64,000 nucleotides of DNA from Phocoena phocoena. Lineage: Eukaryota; Chordata; Mammalia; Artiodactyla; Phocoenidae. Numbering within the stretch: position 1 is the first letter of the stretch; the number at the start of each line of letters is the position of its first letter. Shown piece after piece: positions 46,150-57,084 of this stretch. The notes beneath the pieces were generated by a model that was not told the origin of the DNA, did no database searches, and saw nothing but the letters and a program-made list of their open reading frames with translations. Location of the stretch: positions 58,042,639 through 58,106,638 of the forward strand of contig NC_089220.1 of the NCBI RefSeq assembly GCF_963924675.1, read 5' to 3'. A program made the position numbers and the translations under genes.

Positions 46150-46310
46150 TTGACATTTGACAGAATAGTTTCCTAATTCCAGATCTACATGTTTTGGGAA
46201 TATGCTCAATGACTTCATCTGAAAATGAGGGACACTGTGACGAATCTATGAAATAATGCCTGTAAGGGGGTGGGCACAAGAGAAGTGCTTAATAAACAGA
46301 AGTTTTCTAT
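46150..46310 (+). mobile_element. Weak MIR-like fragment
   Basis: 'gacttcatctgaaaatgagg' and 'gtgcttaataaacag' in the right order suggest a degraded MIR 3' half. Confidence 0.45.
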
Positions 46311-47004
46311 GCCCCTTCACTCCTTGCTGGGACAAACTCTCTGATCATGGTACCCTTTTACTGGCCATGGCAGTGCCTCATCCAGGCATTCCTGCTACAG
46401 AATCTTTCCTCCTACCTTCTGGAGTCCAAATGCCAATGTCTGTCATTCCTTGTTAGGACAGAGAAATTATCTTAGACAGCCTCCACTTAACCATCTCTTC
46501 GCCAGCACTTGGAAGAGTACTGATGCCTATGGACCTGGCCTATTCCTATTCAGTGCTGTGGCTGGACTCACATTTATCTCCTCACTGGGTTGTGGGCACA
46601 CCAAGAGTTAATCAGGTGTGTCACCAAAATGTTCATGCCACTTTTAATTGTAGCTGTGTGATTCATTAAAAATTAGGTTAACTGATAGTTCAAGAGGAGA
46701 AAAAAGGCGAAATGCTTTGGAAACACTTGAGTTTTAAAAGTGGAATTAGGTATGGATGAGAAAACAGTGAAGAACTGAGGAAAACATAAAAATCTCTAAA
46801 GATCCTGCTCTTGGATTTGTTCAAAAACCTGTCACTTCACTTTAAAGAAACTGAAATTAGTAGTGGTAGAAAGTGCATTATGGTGAAAAGGCCTAGTTCC
46901 TACAACCAACAACCAACTAATGGACGAGTATATGTTTATGTTTTAAGTTTAAATATATTATTAAAATTGTGCTTGTATACTTCATTTTTTATAATTCTCT
47001 TCTT
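46311..47004. other. No recognised feature
   Basis: Mixed-composition single-copy-looking DNA. Confidence 0.4.
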
Positions 47005-47228
47005 TAACCGATTTTTTTTTTCGCGGTACGTGAGCCTCTCACTGCTGTGGCCTCTCCCGTTGCGGAACACAGGCTCTGGACACGCAGGCTGAGGGGCCAT
47101 GGCTCACAGGCCCAGCCACTCCGTGGCATGTGGGATCCTCCCGGACCGGGGCATGAACCCGTGTCCCCTGCATCGGCAGGTGGACCCCCAACCACTGCGC
47201 CACCAGGGAAGCCCCTAACTGATTTTTT
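47005..47228 (-). mobile_element. CHR-type tRNA-derived SINE (short form) with TSD
   Basis: Minus-strand SINE, body at about 47018-47215, with the T-run (A tail) at its left. The duplication is taaccgatttttt (47005-47017) and taactgatttttt (47216-47228), 12 of 13 identical. The head at the right end (47215) reads gggcttccctggtggcgcag on the minus strand. Confidence 0.94.
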
Positions 47229-49450
47229 CCATTAACTAACCCACTACATATTCCAGTTGCATAGTTAAGAGGGTAGATATGTACCAGAGCAGACAATTAA
47301 CAAACAATAACAATAAATGAATAAATAAACAAATAAATAAAATAAAAAATTCACTTGCTTAGTTGCAGTAGCCACATATTAATTGCTTAATATTCACATG
47401 TGGACACTGGTGGAAATGTTTTCGACAGTGCAGATTTCAGTCCTAAGAGAGGCCTATAGGTATAACTTGTGAGTTTTTCCTTATTGAACTTGGGAAAAAC
47501 GTGGTTTCACTAAAGGCATATGAACTAACTTATTTTTACTGTGGCAAAACACATATTCACCATTAGAGTGAAAATTCACCATTTTAACCAATTTAAAAAT
47601 GCCATTCAGTGGCATTTGGTATATTTTCTTTTTTTTTTTAATGCTAGAAAAGTAACCAAAATCTTTCATGATAGAGAATTATAAGAATAAATTATTAAAC
47701 ATCTGTTCCCTGCTTCCCTCTTTAGATGCTGGGCATTCAGTAACTGTTCGTGCAGCTAACTTTTAATCAAAAAAGTAATGGAAAATATATACCAACAAAA
47801 AAATTCCTTCAAACATACTTTGCTCTATCAGCAAATTGCTCAGGTCAGAAAAATATTTTTACTTCAGAGGGTAAAATGCAATGTATAATATCATTTTTGA
47901 TTCTACTTGATATTTGGGGTTTTTTAGACATGTCAAGTTTAGTTTCAGCGTTGTTGGCTGACATCCTCACTACCTGCTCTTGAATTGGTATCTCTGGGAG
48001 TTGTCTGTGTGTTCCCTATGGATGGAAAATATGCCCATGCTTTGCAAAAAAATCAATTACCTCTTTTTTTTTTTTTTTTGTATTCCTTCATTTATGTCGG
48101 CAGCTAGAATCTTATTTAAAAGTCTACAGTAAAATAGCTTAAAACTATCTTAACAAATAGTTATTGAGAACTTCTAAAATATATTTTATGGTTTGGGGAA
48201 TGTAATCATTTTGCTTTGAACTGACACTAGACTGAGACTATTTTAAAATTCATATAGCACTATTTGTTTTATTTATAATCCATTGTCTTGACAAAATAGA
48301 TATCCTACAAATTGGAGTGAAGTCTAAAGGTATAGTAAACCATAAAAGATATTCCGGAATAGAAGTGTCAACTGCACTAATCAACGAGATAAATGAGCAA
48401 GCCTACAGGGGATGATTAAAATAAATTGTATTGAAATCCACTTGGGAAAAAGAGACTACACTTGTGTTCTATCTCCTCAGTTTTTGTCAGCTATGGGGAA
48501 GCCAAATCTTGAGAGCATTTTCCAGAAATTACATTTTAGAGACAAAGATGTTTTACTTATTGGACGATAAAACATTCCATAGAGCAGTGAATGATTGATG
48601 GAAAATGTAATCAACAAATGCTATTGAAGAAGCAAAGAAAACTGATCTTTTAAAAGGGGTTTTCTCCATCTATCCTCTCAGCAAAAGAGAATAACACTTG
48701 GGATTGAAAATTCAGCCATATTGCCAAGTAAGAGTGGCAAAGTCATAAAGTGTGTATAAGTGCCTTAGTTTTTACTACTTATTTTCAAATCAAATAATTT
48801 CTATGGGAAGTAATATTTTTATTACTTAAAATTCTTTCCTTAAAAGGCTAGTTCTTGTGCATATGAAGTCTTTCATTGTATCAAGACTATGTTTTAACCA
48901 CCTGTTTTACAATACAATTGTATCCACTCATTCTGTTTATACTTATGGAAACACTAGGATAATGAAAGTTATTAAACTGACAAATACCAGTTATCAGAGT
49001 GAATATTAAGACTATCAAAGAAACACATTTTTTATTATCAGTGCTGAACCAATGAAGAATAAATTTTGAAGAGCTACTTTTAAAAAATTCCCTAGAAATG
49101 TGAACCTGTGGGACCTAACTGTCCAGAATGCAGGAGGTTTTCCTTTTGCTTTTACCAGGCAAAACCAAGTTTCATCATAGGGCACAGGTTCGGCTTTCCC
49201 TTTAGTTTATCTTACCATTAGATAGTTTTAGCGACTATACTGCTAGAGGGTTATAAGTAAATTGAACAAGAAAGTGTAGAAACTTTCACACTTTTCATAT
49301 CTCTTGAGTCATTCCCCCTTTTTACCCAGTTTTAACTGATCAGTTTTATCCTACTTTTCAAGACAAGACTTAACGATGAATATGTAGGCTGAGCAATAAC
49401 ATAACTGACATTTTATTTACCTCATCGCTTATAAGAATTTTTCCTACATT
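47229..49450. other. AT-rich, mostly unrecognised DNA
   Basis: Contains an (AATA)n low-complexity stretch at about 47303-47349 and a T-run at about 48065-48080. No gene-like open frame and no repeat family recognised over 2.2 kb. Confidence 0.45.
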
Positions 49451-49463
49451 AAAAAATATTCTG
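49451..49463. repeat. Target site and probable left TSD of L1-C
   Basis: TT/AAAA at 49449-49454 is the consensus L1 endonuclease nick site. The following AAAAAATATTCTG is matched at the other end by TATATATATTCTG (56617-56629), with an 8-bp perfect core, atattctg. Confidence 0.65.
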
Positions 49464-49471
49464 GGAGGGGG

Positions 49472-49481
49472 AAAATGGCGG
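49472..49481 (+). promoter_or_regulatory. YY1-like site at the L1-C 5' end
   Basis: aaaatggcgg lies within about 20 bp of the element start and fits the YY1 core (AAnATGGCGG). In human L1 a YY1 site near the 5' end directs accurate transcription initiation, and by analogy this may do the same. The site is absent from the truncated L1-B. Confidence 0.5.
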
Positions 49482-50889
49482 AAGAGTACGACACGGAGAT
49501 CACCTTCCTCCCCACAGATACACCAGTAATACATCTACACGTGGAGCAACTCCTACAGAACACCCACTGGACGCTGGCATAAGACCTCAGACCTCCCAAA
49601 AGGCAAGAAACTCCCCCACGTAGCTGCGTAGCGAAAAAGAAAAAATAAACAGAGACAAAATAATAGGGACGGGACCTGCACCAGTGGGAGGGAGCTGTGA
49701 AGGAGGAAATGTTTCCACACACTAGGAAGCACCTTCGCGGGCGGAGACTCCGGGTGGTGGAGGGGGAAGCTTCGAAGCCGCGGAGGAGAGCGCAGCAACA
49801 GGGGTGCAGAGGGCAAAGCGGAGAGATTCCCGCACAGAGGAGCGGTGCCGACTGGTACTCATCAGGCCGAGAGGCTTCTCTGCTCACCCGCAGGGGCGGG
49901 CGGCGCTGGGAGCTGAGGCTCGGGCTTCGGTCACAGCGCAGGGGGAGGACTGGGATTGGCGGTGTGAACACAGCCTGCAGGGGGTTAGTGCACCACGGCT
50001 AGCCGGCAGGAAGTCTGGGGAAAAGTCTGGACCTGCCAAAGAGGCAAGAAACTTTTTATTCCCTCTTAGTTTCCTGGTGTGCGAGGAGAGGGGATTAAGA
50101 ATGCTGCTTAAAGGAGCTCCAGAGACGGGCGCGAGCCACGGCTAAAAGCGCGGACCCCAGAGACAGGCATGAGACGCTAAGGCTGCTGTTGCCGCCACCA
50201 AGAAGCCTGTGTGCGAGCACAGGTCACTATCCACAACCCCCTTCCGGGGAGCCTGTGCAGCCCGCCACTGCCAGGGTCCCGGGATCCAGGGACAACTCCC
50301 CCGGAAGAACGCACGGCGCGCCTCAGGCTGGTGCAATGTCATGCCGGCCTCTGCCGCCGCAGGCTCTTCCCGCACTCCGTGCCCCTCCCTCCCCGGGCCT
50401 GAGTGAGCCAGAGCCCCCGAATCAACGGTTCCCTTAACCCCGTCCTGTCTGAGCGAAGAACAGACGCCGTCCGGCGACCTACACGCAGAGGCGGGGCCAA
50501 ATCCAAAGCTGAGCCCCTGGGAGCTGGGCAAACAAAGAAGAGAAAGGGAAATCTCTCCCAGAAGCCTCAGAAGCAACGGATTAAAGCTCCACCATCAACT
50601 TGATGTACCCTGCATCTGTGGAACACATGAATAGACAATGAATCATCCCAAATGGAGGAGGTAGACTTTGAGAGCAAGATTTATTATTTTTTCCCCTTTT
50701 CCTCTTTTTTTGAGTGAGTATATGTATGCTTCTGTGTGAGATTTTGTCTCTATAGCTTTGCTTCCACCATTAGTCCCTTTTTTTAAAAATATCTATCCGT
50801 CCCTTTTTTTAAAAATAATTTTTTAAAAAATAATTATTTTAATAACTTGATTATTTTAATAACTTGATTTTATTTTATCTTATTTTATT

Positions 50890-50962
50890 TTTCCTCCTTT
50901 CTTTCTATTTTCTTTCTTTCTTTCTTTCTTTTTTCCTTCCTTCCTTTCTTTCTTTCCAGTTT
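50890..50962. repeat. (CTTT)n polypyrimidine tract in the L1-C 5' UTR
   Basis: Mostly TTTC/CTTC units. It corresponds to 9860-9965 in L1-B with independent length change. Confidence 0.85.
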
Positions 50963-51475
50963 TTCTCCCTTTTATTCTGAGCTGTGTGGATGAAAGGCTC
51001 TTGGTGCTGCAGCCAGGAGTCACTGCTGTGCCTCTGAGGTGGGAGAGCCAACTTCAGGACACTGGTTCACAAGAGACCTCCCAGCTCCACATAATATCAA
51101 ATGGCGAAAATCTCCCAGAGATTTTTTCAACACCAGCATCCAGCTTCACTCAACGATCAGCAAGCTACAGTGCTGGACACCCTATGCCAAACAACTAGCA
51201 AGACAGGAACACAACCCCACCCATTAGCAGAGAAGCTGCCTAAATCATAATAAGTCCACAGACACCCCAAAACACACTACTAGACGTGGACCTGCCCACC
51301 AGAAAGACAAGATCCAGCCTCATCCACCAGAACACAGGCACTAGTCCCCTCCACCAGGAAGCCTACACAATCCACTGAACCAACTTTAGCCCCTGGGGAC
51401 AGTCACCAAAAACAATGGGAACTACGAACCTGCAGCCTGCAAAAAGGAGACCCCAAACACAGTAAGATAAGCAAA

Positions 51476-52368
51476 ATGAGAAGACAGAAAAACACACAGC
51501 AGATGAAGGAGCAAGATAAAAACCCACTAGACATAAGAAATGAAGAGGAAATAGGCTGTCTACCTGAAAAATAATTCAGAATAATGATAGTAAAGATGAT
51601 CCAAAATCTTGGAAACAGAATAGACAAAATGCAAGAAACATTTAACAAGGACCTAGAAGAACTAAACGTGAAATAAGCAATGATGAACCACACAATAAAT
51701 GAAATTAAAAATACTCTAGATGGGTTCAATAGCAGAATAACTAAGACAGAAGAACGGATAACTGACCTGGAAGATAAAATAGTGGAAATAACTACTGCAG
51801 AGCAGAATAAAGAAAAAAGAATGAAAAGAACTGAGGACAGTCTCAGAGACCTCTGGGACAACATTAAATGCACCAACATTCGAATTATAGGGGTTCCAGA
51901 AGAAGAAGGGAAAAAGAAAGGGACTGAGAAAATATTTGAAGAGATTATAGTTGAAAACTTCCCTAATATGGGAAAGGAAATAGTTAATCAAGTCCAGGAA
52001 GCACAGAGAGTCCCATACAGGATAAATCCAAGGAGAAATATGCCAAGACACATATTAATCAAACTGTCAAAAATTAAACACAAAGAAAACATATTAAAAG
52101 CAGCAAGGGAAAAACAACAAATAACACACAAGGGAATCCCCATAAGGTTAACAGCTGATCTTTCAGCAGAAACTCTGCAAGCAGAAGGGACTGGCAGAAC
52201 ATATTTAAAGTGATGAAGGAGAAAAACCTACAACCAAGATTACTCTACCCAGCAACGTTCTCATTTAGAGTTGATGTAGAAATTAAAACCTTTACAGACA
52301 AGCAAAAGCTGAGAGAGTTCAGCACCACCAAGCCAGCTTTACAACAAATGCTAAAGGAACTTCTCTAG
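51476..52368 (+). pseudogene. L1-C ORF1 (RNA-binding chaperone), disrupted
   Basis: The ATG at 51476 begins MRRQKNTQQMKEQ. Codon 33 is TAA (51572-51574), the same change as in L1-B. The frame reopens at Met 51584, hits a second stop (TAA 51674-51676) in the coiled coil, then runs open from 51680 through 'AEQNKEKRMKRTEDSL', the RRM-like part and the C-terminal RNA-binding domain (NPRRNMPRHILIKL). A 1-bp loss near 52182 shifts the frame before the conserved end (LKELL, TAG 52366-52368). About 298 codons, normal for the family. Confidence 0.93.
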
Positions 52369-52426
52369 GGAAGAAGCACAAGAGAAGGAAATGACCTACA
52401 ATAACAAACCCAAAACAATTAAGAAA

Positions 52427-55400
52427 ATGGGAATAGGAACATACATATCAATAATTACCTTAAATGTAAATGGACTAAATGTTCCCACCAAAAGACATAG
52501 ACAGGCTGAATGGGTACAAAAAAAAAGACCCATATATATGCTGTCTACAAGAGACACACTTCAGACCTAGAGACACATACAGACTGAAAGTAAGGAGATG
52601 GAAAAAGATATTCCATACAAATGGAAACCAAAAGAATGCTGGAGTAGCAATACTCATATCAGACAAAATAGACTTTAAAATAAAGACTATTAGAAGAGAC
52701 AAAGATGGACACTACATAATGATCAAGGGATCGATCCAAGAAGAAGATATAACAATTGTAAATACTTATGCACCCAACATAGGAGCACCTCAATACATAA
52801 GGCAAATACTAACAGCCATTAAAGGGGAAATCGACAGTAACACATTCATAGTAGGGGACTTTAACACCCCACTTTCACCATTGGACAGATCATCCAAAAT
52901 GAAAATAAATAAGGAAACACAAGCTTTAAATGACATATTAAACAAGATGGACTTAATTGATATTTATAAGACATTCCATGCAAAAACAACAGAATACACA
53001 TTTTTCTCAAGTGCTCATGGAACATTCTCCAGGATAGATCATATCTTGGGTCACGAATCAAGCCTTGGTAAATTTAAAAAAATTGAAATTGTATCAAGTA
53101 TGTTTTCCAACCAAAACGTTATGAGACTACATATCAATTACAGGAAAAGATCTGTAAAAAATACAAACACATGGAGGCTAAACAATACACTACTTAATAA
53201 CGAAGTGATCACTGAAGAAATCAAAGAGGATATCAAAAAATACCTAGAAACAAATGATAATGGAGACACAATGACCCAAAGCCTATGGGATACAGCAAAA
53301 GCAGTTCTAAGAGAGAAGTTTATAGCAATACAATTAAGAAACAGGAAACATCTTGAAAAAACAACGTAACTTTGCACCTAAAGCAATTAGAGAAAGAACA
53401 AAAAAACCCCAAAGTTAGCAGAAGGAAAGAAATCATAAAGATGATATCAGAAAAAAATGAAAAAGAAATGAAGGAAACGATAGAAAAGATCAATAAAACT
53501 AAAAGCTGGTTCTTTGAGAAGAGAAACAAAATTGATAAACCATTTGCCAGACTCATCAAGAAAAAAAGGGAGAAGACTCAAATCAATAGAATTAGAAATG
53601 AAAAAGGAGAAGTAACAACTGACTGCAAAAATACAAAAGATCATGAGAGATTACTGCAGGCAACACTATGCCAATAAAATGGACAACCTGGAAGAAATGG
53701 ACAAATTCTTAGAATTGCACAATCTGCCAAGACTGAATCAGGAAGAAATAGAAAATATGAACAGACCAATCACAAGCACTGAAATTGAAACTGTGTAAAA
53801 ATCTTCCAACAAAAAAAGCCCAGGACCAGATGGCTTCACAGGTGAATTCTATCAAACATTTAGAGAAGAGCTAACACCTATCCTTCTCAAACTCTTCCAA
53901 AATAGAGCAGAGGGAGGAACACTCCCAAACTCATTCTACGAGGCCACCATCACCCTGATACCAAAACCAGACAAGGATGTCACAAGGAAAGAAAACTACA
54001 GGCCAATATCACTGATGAACATAGATGCAAAAATCCTCAACAAAATACTAGCAAACAGAATCCAACAGCACATTAAAAGGATCATACACCATGATCAAGT
54101 GGGGTTTACTCCAGGAACGCAAGGATTCTTCAATATACGCAAATCAATCAACGTGATACACCATATTAACAAATTGAAGGAGAAAAACCATATGATCATC
54201 TCAATAGATGCAGAGAAAGCTTTCAACAAAATTCAACACCCATTTATGATAAAAACCCTGCAGAAAGTAGTCATAGAGGGAACTTTCCTCAACATAATAA
54301 AGGCCATATATGACAAACCCACATCCAACATAGTCCTCAATGGTGAAAAACTGAAATCATTTCCAGATGCTTTCAGCAACAAGACAAGATGAGGAACAAG
54401 ACAAGGCTGCCCACTGTCACCACTCTTATTCGACATAGTTTTGGAAGTTTTAGCCACAGCAATCAGAGAAGAAAAGGAAATAAAAGGAATACAAATCAGA
54501 AAAAAAGAAGTAAAGCTGTCACTGTTTGCAGATGACATGATACTATACATAGAGAATCCTAAAGATGCTACCAGAAAACTACTAGAGCTAATCAATGAAT
54601 TTGGTAAAGTAGCAGGATACAAAATTAATGCACAGAAATCTCTGGCATTCCTATACACTAATGATGAAAACTATGAAAGTGAAATCAAGAAAACAGTCCC
54701 ATTTACCATTGCAACAAAAACAATAAAATATCTAGGAATAAACCTACCTAAGGAGACAAAAGACCTGTATGCAGAAAATTATAAGACACTGATGAAAGAA
54801 ATTAAAGATGATACAAATAGATGGAGAGATATACCATGTTCTTGGATTGGAAGAATCAACATTGTGAAAATGACTCTACTACCCAAAGCAATCTACAGAT
54901 TCAATGCAATCCCTATTAAACTACCACTGGTATTTTTCACAGAACTAGAACAAAAAATTTCACAAGTTGTATGGAAACACAAAAGACTCCAAATAGCCAA
55001 AGCAATTTTGAGAACGAAAAATGGAGTTGGAGGAATCAGGCTCCCTGACTTCCGACTATACTACAGAGCTACAGTAATCAAGATAGTATGGTACTGGCAA
55101 AAAACACAGAAATGTAGATCAGTGGAACAGGATAGAAAGCCCAGAGATAAACCCACGCACATATGGTCACCGTAAATTTGATAAAGGCGGCAGGAATGTA
55201 CAGTGGAGAAAGGACAGCCTCTTTAAAAAGTGGTGCTGGGAAAACTGGACAGGTACATGTAGAAGTATGAGATTAAAAACATTCCTTAACACCATACACA
55301 AAAATAAGCTCAAAATGGATTAAAGACCTAAATGTAAGGCCAGAAACTATCAAACTCTTAGAGGAAAACATAGGCAGGACACTCTATGACATAAATCACA

Positions 55401-56244
55401 GCAAGATCCTTTTTCACCCACCTCCTAGAGAAGTGGAAATAAAAATAAACAAATGGGATCTAACGAAACTTCAAAGCTTTTGCACAGCAAAGGAAACCAT
55501 AAACAAGACCAAAAGACAACCCTCAGAATGGGAGAAAATATTTGCAAATGAAGCAACTGACAAAGGATTAATCTCCAAAATTTACAACCAGTTCATGCAG
55601 CTCAATAACAAAAAAGCAAACAACCCAATCCGAAAATGGGCAGAAGACCTAAACAGACATATCTCCAAAGAAGATATACAGATTGCCAACAAACACATGA
55701 AAGAATGCTCAACATCATTAATCATTAGAGAAATGCAAATCCAAACTACAATGAGGTATCATCTCACACCAGTCAGAATGGCCATCATCAAAAAATCTAG
55801 AAATAATAAATGCTAGAGAGGGTGTGGAGAAAGGTAACACTTTGGCACTGCTGGTGGGAATGTGAATTGGTACAGCCACTATGGAGAACAGTATGGAGGT
55901 TCCTTAAAAAACTACAAATAGAACTACCATATGACCCAGCAATCCCACTACTGGGCATATACCCTGAGAAAACCATAATTCAAAAAGAGTCATGTACCAA
56001 AATGTTCATTGCAGCTCTATTTACAAAAACCCGGAGATGGAAAGAACCTAAGTGTCCATCATCAGTTGAATGGATAAAGAAGATGTGGCACATATATACA
56101 GTGGAATATTACTCAGCCATAAAAAGAAACGAAATTGAGTTATTTGTAGTGAGGTGGATGGACCTAGAGTCTGTCATACAGAGTGAAGTAAGTCAGAAAG
56201 AGAAGGACAAATACTGTATGCTAACACATATATATGGAATCTAA
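52427..56244 (+). pseudogene. L1-C ORF2 (endonuclease / reverse transcriptase), disrupted
   Basis: Starts MGIGTYISIITLNVNGLN (conserved EN Asn), then frameshifts in an A-run near 52520. The EN frame keeps CLQETHF and VGDFNTPL, so Glu and Asp/Asn are intact, but the SDH motif reads S-N-Q (Asn at 53109-53111). The RT motif FADDM lies at 54525-54539. The C-terminal Cys-rich region is split by a TAG at about 55816. Breaks include frameshifts near 53340 and 53625, loss in the segment near 53795, a small rearranged insertion near 54366-54392, and shifts near 55175-55300 and 55810. Remnant length of about 1,272 codons is close to the human 1,275. The terminal stop TAA is at 56242-56244. Confidence 0.94.
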
Positions 56245-56465
56245 GAAAAAAAAATGTCATGAAGAACCTAGGGGTAAGATGGGAATAAAGACACAGACCT
56301 ACTAGAGAATGGACTTGAGGATATGGGGAAGGGGAAGTGTAAGCTGTGACAAAGTGAGAGATTGGCATGGACATATATGCACTACCAAACATAAAATACA
56401 TAGCTAGTGAGAAGCAGCCGCATAGCACAGGGAGATCAGCTCAGTGCTTTGTGACCACCTGGATT

Positions 56466-56495
56466 GGTGGGATAGGGAGAGTGGGAGGGAGGGAG
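56466..56495 (+). other. G-rich polypurine tract in the L1-C 3' UTR
   Basis: Equivalent to 2689-2718 and 15451-15485: repeated GGG runs with A/T spacers, potentially quadruplex-forming. Confidence 0.7.
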
Positions 56496-56606
56496 ACGCA
56501 AGAGAGAGGAGATATGGGAACATATGTATATGTATAACTGATTCACTATGTTATAAAGCAGAAACTAATGCACCATTGTAAAGTAATTATACTCCAATAA
56601 AGATGT

Positions 56607-56625
56607 TATATATATATATATATAT
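56607..56625. repeat. (TA)n run at the 3' end of L1-C
   Basis: Directly follows 'aataaagatgt' where an A tail is expected, and runs into the right TSD core (56622-56629). It may be a tail converted to TA repeats. Confidence 0.85.
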
Positions 56626-56629
56626 TCTG

Positions 56630-56890
56630 CAATACTGTAGCCACCTGACATTAAGAAATTGTTAAAAAGTCTATCATGACATTTTGGAAATAATTTTAAA
56701 TTAGTAGTTAAGAGTCAAAAGAGCAACAGCATAATTCAGTTTAATGAATTAAGGATATTCATAAGGAATATCCTGGGATAATACATGAAATATTTTATTG
56801 CCTTGGTCAATATTGGGATTAACAGGCAAATCTATTTGATTAACCATATGAAACTGCCATTTCTGTAAGTAAAAGCTGATTTATTATCAG
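56630..56890. other. No recognised feature
   Basis: Short single-copy-looking stretch between L1-C and an LTR fragment. Confidence 0.4.
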
Positions 56891-57084
56891 TGTATTAGTT
56901 TTCTTTGCTGCATAACAAATTACCACAAACTAATCAACTTAAAACCATACCTAATTATTATTCCATTATGTATTCATTATTTATTATTCTGTTGATCAGC
57001 AGTTTGAGTTGACTGAGCTGGATTCTGTGCTGAGGATCTTACAAGGTGAAATTCAAGGTTTCAGCCAGGCCAACTTCTCACCTT
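56891..57084 (-). mobile_element. MLT1-like LTR fragment
   Basis: 'tgtattagttttctttgctg' plus 'cataacaaattaccacaaac', then 'caaggtgaaattcaaggttt' and 'cagccaggccaact', is the 3' part of an LTR of the MaLR kind in reverse orientation. It abuts the L1MA element. The subfamily is uncertain. Confidence 0.65.

Larger units (their letters stand above)
49464..51475 (+). promoter_or_regulatory. L1-C 5' UTR (internal promoter region)
   Basis: Layout as in L1-B: CpG-rich part (about 49730-50580), T-rich/CT-rich part (about 50690-50970) and leader to the ORF1 ATG. Low stop density in the CpG-rich part produces open frames on both strands (for example 49444-49971 minus and 50142-50576 minus). I consider these non-coding. 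Confidence 0.85.
49464..56616 (+). mobile_element. L1-C: full-length cetartiodactyl L1 retrotransposon (inactive)
   Basis: About 7.15 kb. It begins with a G-rich 5' end and a YY1-like site. The 5' UTR runs to 51475, ORF1 spans 51476-52368, a 58-bp spacer follows, ORF2 spans 52427-56244, and the 3' UTR carries AATAAA at 56596-56601. Instead of a long A tail it ends in a TA-repeat run. It aligns almost collinearly with L1-B and extends about 93 bp further at the 5' end. Both ORFs have several breaks, so it is not autonomous. Confidence 0.96.
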
